Assembly (NCBI GenBank): GCA_028698335.1 | Contig: JAQVDP010000001.1 | Coordinates: forward strand, 186,001-250,000 | Direction of reading: 5' to 3' | DNA: 64,000 nt | Source of the DNA: Nevskiales bacterium | GTDB lineage: Bacteria; Pseudomonadota; Gammaproteobacteria; Nevskiales; Nevskiaceae | In this document: in pieces, positions 26,851 through 35,700 of the stretch | How the letters are laid out: each line of letters begins with the position of its first letter | Numbering within the stretch: position 1 is the first letter of the stretch | The notes under the pieces: model-generated | Seen by the model: the letters and a program-made list of their open reading frames with translations, nothing else | What the model was told of the DNA's origin: nothing | Databases searched by the model: none | Position numbers and translations under genes: made by a program

Positions 26851-29747
26851 TATGGCACCGAAGCCCGCCCCAGATTGCCGTCCTGGTCGTAGACGCGGAT
26901 TTCGGCGGTCTCCCCCGCCCCCAGGTTCTGACTGCTTTCACTCAAGTTCGCGCTGCAGGCGCTACCGTCCTCGGTGCACTGCGCCGCGACGATGCGTGCG
27001 TTGCCGTCGCCGTCGGTGACAACGACTTCGGCGCGCGCCAGACGCCCATGCTGCGCCCACGGCCGGAAGCTGCAGGTATCGCAGATGCGCGGGTCTTCGT
27101 TGTCGGACACGAACGGGAACGGACTGTCGTTCTCGCTGCGCGGATAGGCGATCGCCGGCACCGTGAAGCTCACCGTGTCGCCGCTGACGCTGGCGGCGTC
27201 GATCGCAATGCCGTCCCACACCGACACCGCGAACGGATCGGAGCAGAACGCATACGGCGTGAAGTCCAAGGACTGGCGGATGCGCCCCTCCACGCAGAAC
27301 CGGTAGGTCCCCGGCGGGGTGCTGGCGAGGCGCGACGGAAACGCGCTGTAGGCCTCGAAGCGCGCGGTCCAGATCCATTCCTGCAGACCGACATAGGTGC
27401 GCAGCACGCCGGGCACGCCGTCCGGGAACTCGACGCGCACCGGCACCTCGCCGCTCTGGTCGGCGTAGGGCTGCCACTGCCCGGATTCATCCTGGCGCTC
27501 GACGCGCACACGCGGGTTGTCGGCCGCGGTCGAACCGCCACGCCAGACGAAGTGCGCGGCCGCAAAGCGCGTGATGTCCTGCGGCTGCGTGATCGGCTCG
27601 GCATCACCGGCATCGTTGGGCATCGCCGACTGCCACGTTTCGTAGGCCGCGCCGCTGGTCGCGCCGATCGTCATCGACACGGTCTGCTGGCGCAGCTCGT
27701 CGACGGCCGCCAGCGGATCGAGCAGTTCACCGGACAGTGCCGGACCGCCCTGCAGGTTCGCGGCCATGCGCACCAGGCGCGTGACCATGTAGTCCGCCGT
27801 GTGCGCGCCGTAGCTGGTCAGTGCCTTGCGGTAGCTGTCGCGGCTCATGTACTCGCGATAGCTGACGGTGTAGCCGTTGTAATCGCCGGCGTGGCCGACG
27901 CCGACGGCAAGCTTGTAGCCAGGCACCCCGAGGTCCTGGATCTCTTCCTTGGTGAAGTTGCCCCACAGCGCGGCGAGGTCGTCGCTCTCGGTATTGGCGG
28001 CCAGCGCGTTCTCGGGCGCGTCCCAGCCGCGTGCGTCGTTGTGCACCTGCGCGCGCATATGTGCGATCGCGTCCGGGTCGAAGTTGTCGCCGGGAATCCG
28101 GTCGGCGTTGTTTTCCGGATCATTGGGATCGAAGTAGGTGGCCTGCAGCGCGCAGGCCGGCGCGTAGGCCGGGTCGTCGCGATAGTCCGGCAGCAGACAG
28201 GCCCAGTCGAAACCGTCGTAGATGTCGCCGGCGGTGTCGTTGAGCCGCGATTCCAGATTCAGGATCAGGTCCGATTGCGCCTCGCAGGCGCAGGACGCCA
28301 GCAGGATGTCGCCGATGCGCAGCGCCTGCAGCTTCAGCCGCAGGTTCTCCTCGACCACGCCGACCGCCGGCGCATCGTAGTGATCCGGCAGCGGTATGCC
28401 CTCGGCCTGCAGGGTCGTGAACAGCCGCGCGGTGACGCCGGTCAGTTCGTTGTCGCCTGGGAAGCCGAGGCGATAGCAGTCCGGCAGGCCCAGCGCCGGG
28501 ACGCCGGGATCACCGCCGACCGTGGTTGCGGTCACGCAGTTGGAAACGCTCGGATACGGGTGCGAGACCGGGCCCGGCGTCCACACCGTCAGCATGTCGA
28601 CGTCGAAGTCCGCGGTGTACGGGATCAGCGCGTCGCCGGCGCCGATCGCGGTCCAGGCCCTGACGATGTCGTCGGCCAGAAAGCGCACGTTGCGCTCGGT
28701 CTGCACGTAACCCTCGTGCGCCCAGTCGCGCAGCACGCCTTCGCCGAAGGCGCAGTCGTCGGATTCCGGCGCTTCGGCGTCGGACGGCCAGCGCCCGCAG
28801 ACGCTGGCATCGTCGGCCAGCAGTTCGGCGTCGTCGCCGCTGCTCTCGGCACTGCCGACATCCCCTTGACTGAACACCAGCGGCGCACCGGTCTCGCGCT
28901 CGACCATGCGCTCCAGCGGCCCGAGGAAATCGGCGCTGTGCAGGTCGTGCGGATCCAGACTCTCCGGATGCTCGCCCCAGTTGATCCAGGTTGCCAGCGG
29001 CTGCGGGTGCGCCGGATCGCTGAGGTCATCGAAGCGCAGCACGACCAGACCGTGGTCGTTGTATTCGAGCGGATAGCCGGCCGGGGTACCGTCGTCGGCC
29101 GTCGCCGTGCGGACGATGTTGCCCTTGTAGGCGCGGTGTCGGACCTGCGTCGCGCCCATGCGTGCCGGCTTCAGGTTGGCCGCCGCGATCTCGATCGCCT
29201 CGGCCATCCTGCGTGCCTGGTTCTCGAAGAAGCGCGCATCGAACACATCCTGGAACAGGAACAGACCGACCGCCAGGGTCGAGGCATAGGCCGAGCTGTG
29301 GTTGTGGGTGACGTGATAGAGAATCTGCTCGTAGCCGACGCCGGAGTCACCCTGGTCGAGCAGCTGGCCGACTCGGCGCAGCAGCATGTCCTGCGCCAGA
29401 TAGTTGTCGGTCTTCAGCAGTGCGACGCGTTGACCGGTGTTGCCCTCGATGACGATCGCGCGCGCGCTCAGCCGCGACTGCACCCCGTAGCTGGCGTGCT
29501 TGAGCTTGTGCGTCAGGAACGGGTCGACGTCGTTGCCGGCAACGGCGCCGAAGGTGTCGGTCGCGTAGTCGCAGTACTGGCCGGCGCAGTAGCCGACGTC
29601 CGGCGTCATGTCGACGATACCGACACCGACGCGCACCGCGCTGCTGGCCTCGGGCGTGCCGGCGACGCCGTCTTCGACCTGCGGTGGCGTCGATCTGCCG
29701 CAGCCGGCCAGCGACAGCAGCAGGACCAGCGCGAGTTCGCGGCGCAT
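26850..29747 (-). CDS. Neutral-ceramidase-like lipoprotein
   Basis: 965 aa from the ATG at 29747, which overlaps the stop of the giant upstream gene by one base (TGATG). Lipoprotein signal MRRELALVLLLSLAGC (Cys 16). The first ~700 residues resemble the neutral/alkaline ceramidase family: VGVGIVDMTPDVG near the N-terminus, a metal-type HNH segment YHVTHNHSSAY (about 147), WGEHPESLDPHD, and SQGDVGSAESSG where ceramidases have the catalytic Ser. The C-terminal part contains beta-sandwich-like regions with paired Cys (ICDTCSF, QCTEDGSAC). Hydrolysis of an amide-linked lipid is plausible, but the substrate is not established. Probably outer-membrane anchored. Confidence 0.72.
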   Translation of the reverse strand: MRRELALVLLLSLAGCGRSTPPQVEDGVAGTPEASSAVRVGVGIVDMTPDVGYCAGQYCDYATDTFGAVAGNDVDPFLTHKLKHASYGVQSRLSARAIVIEGNTGQRVALLKTDNYLAQDMLLRRVGQLLDQGDSGVGYEQILYHVTHNHSSAYASTLAVGLFLFQDVFDARFFENQARRMAEAIEIAAANLKPARMGATQVRHRAYKGNIVRTATADDGTPAGYPLEYNDHGLVVLRFDDLSDPAHPQPLATWINWGEHPESLDPHDLHSADFLGPLERMVERETGAPLVFSQGDVGSAESSGDDAELLADDASVCGRWPSDAEAPESDDCAFGEGVLRDWAHEGYVQTERNVRFLADDIVRAWTAIGAGDALIPYTADFDVDMLTVWTPGPVSHPYPSVSNCVTATTVGGDPGVPALGLPDCYRLGFPGDNELTGVTARLFTTLQAEGIPLPDHYDAPAVGVVEENLRLKLQALRIGDILLASCACEAQSDLILNLESRLNDTAGDIYDGFDWACLLPDYRDDPAYAPACALQATYFDPNDPENNADRIPGDNFDPDAIAHMRAQVHNDARGWDAPENALAANTESDDLAALWGNFTKEEIQDLGVPGYKLAVGVGHAGDYNGYTVSYREYMSRDSYRKALTSYGAHTADYMVTRLVRMAANLQGGPALSGELLDPLAAVDELRQQTVSMTIGATSGAAYETWQSAMPNDAGDAEPITQPQDITRFAAAHFVWRGGSTAADNPRVRVERQDESGQWQPYADQSGEVPVRVEFPDGVPGVLRTYVGLQEWIWTARFEAYSAFPSRLASTPPGTYRFCVEGRIRQSLDFTPYAFCSDPFAVSVWDGIAIDAASVSGDTVSFTVPAIAYPRSENDSPFPFVSDNEDPRICDTCSFRPWAQHGRLARAEVVVTDGDGNARIVAAQCTEDGSACSANLSESSQNLGAGETAEIRVYDQDGNLGRASVP

Positions 29748-32700
29748 CACGGCAGCGGCGTCACCACCGCCTGCAGCGGGAAGCGCGCGACGTTGGCATA
29801 CGGTTCAGCGACGTTCTGCGGCTGCGCCGTCGGCGCGATGAACTGCCACTGCTCGCCGTCGATCTCGGTCGCGGTCAGCGGCGTGAACGCGTTGTCGGAG
29901 TCGTGGGTCACGAAGAAGTGCAGCCCGTGCGCCGCGTGCGCGCCCTGGCGCTGGTCGCAGCGCAGATCGTCGTAGCTCAGATCGGGCGCGGCACCGGCGT
30001 CCCGCGCCAGCGCGACATAGGCGTTGCGCACCTTGTCGCTGCCCGAGTCGTCGCCGGGATACGGGCGCGGCACCGGATCATCGCCGGTGCCGTCGTCGAG
30101 GCAGGCGTCGTCGCGGTAGTACGGCACCACCAGCGGATTGAGCAGCGTGGTCGCGCCGCGCAGCAGGAAGGTGTAGACCAGCGAACCGCCGTCACCCTTG
30201 GCCGAGACCTGTTCCCAGTTGTCGAAGGCCAGCGGCGGATTGAAGGTCGGGTCCGGCACGTCGACGAAGGCCGGGCAGCGGCCGTCCGCGTTCGGCGGCA
30301 CCACGCCGTCGGAAGACGGGCAGAAGCCGAACAGCGGTACGAAACCGTCGACGTTGCCGACGTCGTCGTTGATCCCGTCGATCGGCACGCCCTGTGGTCG
30401 CAGCAGGGTGTAGTAGCGCCCACCGGCGACACCTGCCGAGGCTTCCTCCGCGGTCGGCACCATCGCCGAACGGTTGTAGTCCCAGGACGTGTACAGGCCG
30501 TCCGGTGGAATCGGGTGAACGCGCACGCGGTAGCGGTAGGCGATCGCGTCCCGATAGAAGGTCTCGGTCTTGGTGACGTTGGTGCCGGAATCCGCGCCCC
30601 AGGTCTCGCGGATGCAGCGCACCGGTCCGCAACGCTCGCCGAGCAGGCTGGCGTTGCCCTCCCAGTTGACCTGTTCGTCCTCGAAGCCGACCAGCGAGAT
30701 CACCGAGTCCGGCGACTGCTGGAAGGCACGCCCCTTCCAGCGGTCGATCAGGTCGGGCCGGCCCTGCCAGTAGGCGTCGCCGCCCGCGGTCTCGCCCGGT
30801 GCGCGGATGCGCAGGTCGCGCACCATCCAGCGGCCGCTGGACTGCCAGCGATACTGGTCGGTGCTGACGGTGACCGCATCCCGTGGGAACCGGTCGCTGG
30901 ACGGACACTGATAGCGACCGCTGGCGACGTCGAAGCTGCAGGCGGCGGCGTCGCCGTGATACTGCGCGAGGCTGTCGACGCAGACCGTGCCGGTGAGGTT
31001 GGCGCCGTAGTTGGTATTGGAGGTGCCGAGCTTCTCTGGATCGTCGTCGGCAAAGCGGCGACGGTCGATCCATTCGTCGGCATCGGCCGCGCGTGCGTAG
31101 CGGACGTAGGTCTGATGATCGCGGAAGCTCGAACCGCCGGCCTTGCGGAACAGATAGACGAAGCGCTGGGTCGACGGGTCCAGCGGGTCCAGCAGCGCGA
31201 CCTGCTGGCCGGCGCCGTCGACCCCGTCCGGGGTGGAGCCCACCGGCGCGAGTTCGCCGGCGTCCGCGGCCATGAACACGATCTCGTCGTCGGCATCGAG
31301 GCCGGCGATCGGATCCGGTGTCGGCGCGGCCACGCCCTCGTTGACGCCGTTGTCCAGCGGGTCGCCGTCGTAGGCCTTGCTGCAGGTGCCCTGGGTCATG
31401 CCCCAGGCCTCGGTGTCCCAGACGTACGACAGCTCGGAATCGGTCCCGGAATAGATCGAGAAGGTGCTGTTGCCGTTGGCGAGGAAGTAGGGCATGCGCT
31501 CGTCGACCTGCACCGGGATCTCATGCCAGGCGCCGCCGGACCACGCGTAGGCGGCGATCTCGTCGACCGGCGTGCCGCCCGGCGCCGGCAGGCCCGCCAG
31601 CGGATAGAGCAGGGTGCCGTTGTGCGCGTCGCGGACCGGCTCGCTGTTGGGAACGAGGTTGCGCAGCTGTTCGAGGATCGGATCGCAGGCGGCGTCGAAC
31701 GGATCCGGGCACTGGTCGAGCAGGGCACCGGACGGATACGGGTCGGGCGTCCCGAACGCGGCCGGCACCGACCACGCCGACAGCTGCGCCCCGGTCAGCA
31801 CCACCGCCTCGACGTCGCGGCGGGCCGACAGCGCCTGTAGCACGGTGCCGGGAATGTCCCGGGCCAGGCCGAGCAGGGCCTCCGGCGAGGCCGCGTCGCC
31901 GAGCGCGAGCGTGTCGGCAGCGAGGTCCTCGATCGACGTCTGCAACGCCTGCTGCGCCGCGTCGACGTCGCCGGCCAGGGTCGCGTCGATGACGTCGTGG
32001 GCATTGGCGGACAACTGCGCGACCAGCGCGGTCACCCCCTCACCGTACCCCTCGGTGACGCCGCCACCGGCGCTGACGCCCGGGACGTCGCTGATGATCA
32101 CGCCCGGACAGTTGCCGGCGTCGTCGGTGCCGAAGGTGATCGTCGCCGGATCGATCAGGCGCGCGGTGCTGTCGCCCGGCGCCGCGCTCGCGCGCAGCAG
32201 GAAGTGCGACATCTGGCAGCGCGCCTGCGCGTCCCGGCGCGGACATTCGTGCGGGTCGTCGCCGGCGGCGTCACCCGGCGGCAGGTTGCCGATCGGCGGC
32301 GCCGCGGTATGCGCGCCATCGCAGCGGGTCGCGAGCTGGCTGTTCCAGGGCTCGTCCCAGTACACCAGCGCCGACCCGGCCGCCTGCGCGGCGTTGCCGT
32401 AGTCGATCGGCGCCAGCGCATAGAACTCGACGTCGTCCGGATGCCGGTCCGCACCGATCACGCGACGGCGGTCGACCGGCGCGCCGATGCTGCGTGCCAT
32501 CACGTCGGCGGTCCACATCGACACCTGATGGTCGCCGAAGGCCGGGTGCAGCAGCACCTCGTTGTCCGGCCCGTCGAGGACGGCGTTGTCACGCAGGTGG
32601 GCGACGTAACCGTTGTTCTCGGAGCGGTCCCACAGCATCTGCATCAGCGCGAAGCCGAGGTCGCGGTCCAGATCGTCCGGATACGCCAGATACAGTGGCA

Positions 32701-35700
32701 CCGAGTAGGTCGCGAAATCGGTGCTGCGCGTCAGCAGCGTCGAGTAGTTCATGCCCGGCACGCCGAGCACCCCGCGGTTGACGTCCTTGGACATGGCAAC
32801 CAGCGCGCCGCCGAGAATGCCGCCCTGCGAGTTGCCGTGATAGAACACCTCGCGGCGGTCGAACACCGGCTGGCCGCCGACCTGGAACAGCGGATCGGCC
32901 GCAAACCCCTGCGGGTGGGTCAGCAGGCGCGCCAGGAACATCTGGTTGAGCATGCCCTGCTGCGAGCCGTCCGGAATCACCGGGAAGTTCGAGAGGTCGA
33001 GCAGCACGCTGGCGACGTTGGCCAGGTCACCGCTGGCGAAGCCGAACCAGTCGGCCGCACAGTTGAGGAAGCCATAGACGTTGCCGAAATCGCTGGCCTG
33101 GCCGTTGACCTCGCCCTGGCCGCCGAGCAGACCGTGCCCGTACAGGGTCGGACGCACCGGGACGACCTCGGTCGCCAGTTCCATGCTCGCCGCACCGGCC
33201 ACCGCGGCCCGCGGAATGTCACAGGTGAAGGTGAAGGTCAGATCCCCAAGCGGGTTGCGGTCCGGCAGTCCGTCGCCATAGAGGCTGCCGAGCGGATCGG
33301 CCGGATTCGGCGCATCGGTGGGATCGTAGAACAGGCGGTTCGGCGGCAGGCTGGCGGAACCGACGATGTCGACGAGATCGCCGCCGAGTCCCAGCACGTC
33401 GCACAGCACCGGAACACCGGCGTCGCGGCAGGCGCCGACGAGTTCGCCGGCGACGTCCGGGAACTGCTCGAGCACCGCGTCGAGCTGGGCCTGCAGCTCC
33501 GGCTGGCTGTCGAGCGGCGACGGGTCGGCCGGCACCACGTAGCTCGGCACCGTGATCGTGCCCTCGATGCGGCGCACGGTGCGTCCGCTCGGGCCGTCCG
33601 GGTTCGGCGTCACCTTGCTGATCCGGTAGCCGGGCGCCTGACCGGCGGGGTAGTCGGCGTCGCCCGGCGCGCTGCCGAGGGCGTCACCCAGCGCCGCGAA
33701 GGCATCGTCGCGGATCGCCTTGAGCCGGGCCACATTGTTGCGGCTGCTGGCGGTGGTGAAGTCCCAGGCCAGGTACAGCCCTGCATTCTCGCGTACGGCG
33801 ATGCCGGCGGCCTCGAGGACCGGAAACACCTTCTGCTGCAGCTCGGAACAGCGCTCGGCCAGTGGCGGCAACAGCGTCGAGCGCTGGTCGCGGCAGACGC
33901 CGAACGCGGCGCCGGCCTCGATCGGCTGGCCGTTGTCGTCGCGCAGATGCTGCAGCACCACCACGTAGCGGTGCGCCTCGTCGAAGTTCCGGGCCGGGCG
34001 GACGATCAGCGCCGGACGCTTGCCGTTCGGCGACAGCGTCGGCTGGTCGCTGAAGCCCGGAATCAGCTTGCCGGCGTTGAGGTCGATCTCGGCCCAGACC
34101 AGATGCCGCACCGGCACCGGGTACGGCGCGTCGATCGGCCCGGTGTCGAGCACGATTACCGGCGCGTCCGGATCCGCGTAGCGGCTCAGATCGGTCAGCG
34201 GCACCGCGCCGGCGACCGGCCCCAGCGGCTGGCCTTCGGCATCCTTGACCGTGCCGAGTCCGGGCACGTAGGTCAGGATCATCTGTCCGGGCGAAAAGCC
34301 GTCGTTGCGGTTCCACTCGGTCGGATCGATCGGCTTGCCGGCGATGTTGCGTGGCATCGCCAGCGGATTGAAGTCGATGCGCAGCCCGGTGCCGCCGGCC
34401 GCCTGCGACTGCGGACTGCCGTCCGGCGCCGCCGTGGTGAAGTGATCGTTCGGGAACGGGAACAGGCAGTGCGCCGGATCGAGCATGTCGCAACCGGCCA
34501 GCAGCGCCAGCGCCGCGTCGTCGGCCAGATCGGCATCGCCGCCGCCACCGCCGGTGTCCCCGAGCAGGCCGCACAATGCCTCGGGCAGGCCGAGGTCGGC
34601 GCAGGGCTGGGCCAGCGGCGTCTGCGGATCGATGAGGTCGCAGAACTCGGCCGGCGCGCCGGCGTCCCGGCAGGTCTGCGCGTAGGCGCTCTGGATCGAG
34701 TCGATCCGCAAGGCGATGTCGGTCAGCAGGCAGTCGTGCGCCGCCGGATCGGCGCACGCCGCCAGATAGTCCGGCAGATAGGCGCTCGGATCGGCGTCGA
34801 ACAGCGGGATGTAGCCTTCCATGCGCAGCAGCGGTGCGGTCAGCGGTCCGAGCGAGACGAACTCCTCATAGCCGGTGAACGGCACGATGAAACCGGCGTC
34901 GCCGGTCGGATCGACGTAGCTGAACTCTTCCTCGGGGATGATGTAGCCGAACGAGTTCTGGGTCAGGCCCAGCAGCATCAGGTCGGCGCCCGGATTGGCG
35001 GCGGCGGCGAGCTGCCGGATGAACTGGCCGTAGGTATTGGTCGCCTCGCCCGGAATCGTCGCGATCTCCAGACCGCCGGCGCCGCCGATGCTGATGCGCG
35101 AGACCAGGGTCTCGGCGGTCGGCGCCACCTGCCCGAGTTCGGTGCTGACCTCGCCGAGTGCGTCGCCGAGGACCGGGATCGACGCGACCTCCCGCGGCGT
35201 GAAGTCGTAGTAGCGGTTGAACGAACCGATCAGCCCGGCGCCGACGAACAGCGGATTGGTGACCGGCAGGATCACGGTCTGATGCCGCACCGTCAGCGCC
35301 GGATCGAGGTCGCGGAAGCTCAGCGCGCTGGCGAACGCCGCCAGGTCGTTGCCGCGACAGCGCACGCGCTCGTAGGCATCGGGATCCGGCGTCGTGCACT
35401 GACCGCCGGACGGCGAAGCATCGGCGATCGGCCCGTTGTAATAGAGGCCGACGCCGCCGTCCTGCTCCAGCCGCTTCATCGCGCCGAGCACGTAGTCGGC
35501 GTGCGGCACCCGCGGATCCTCGTCGATGCTGGTCGGATGCGCGGCGTACTGCAGCACCTGCGCGATCACGCCGCCGTTGGCGTCGACCGCGCGCAGCAGG
35601 GTCACCGCGTCGTCGGCATCATCGGCGGGATCGACCCGCGGACGCCGGTAGTTGTTGAAGTCGCTGCTGTGTCCCTGCGCCACCTGCAGCGTCGCCGGCT

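Noticed and set aside
27048-29975. 975-codon plus-strand frame opposite the ceramidase-like gene
   Set aside because: Composition is that of a shadow frame and it runs across the junction of two real minus-strand genes.
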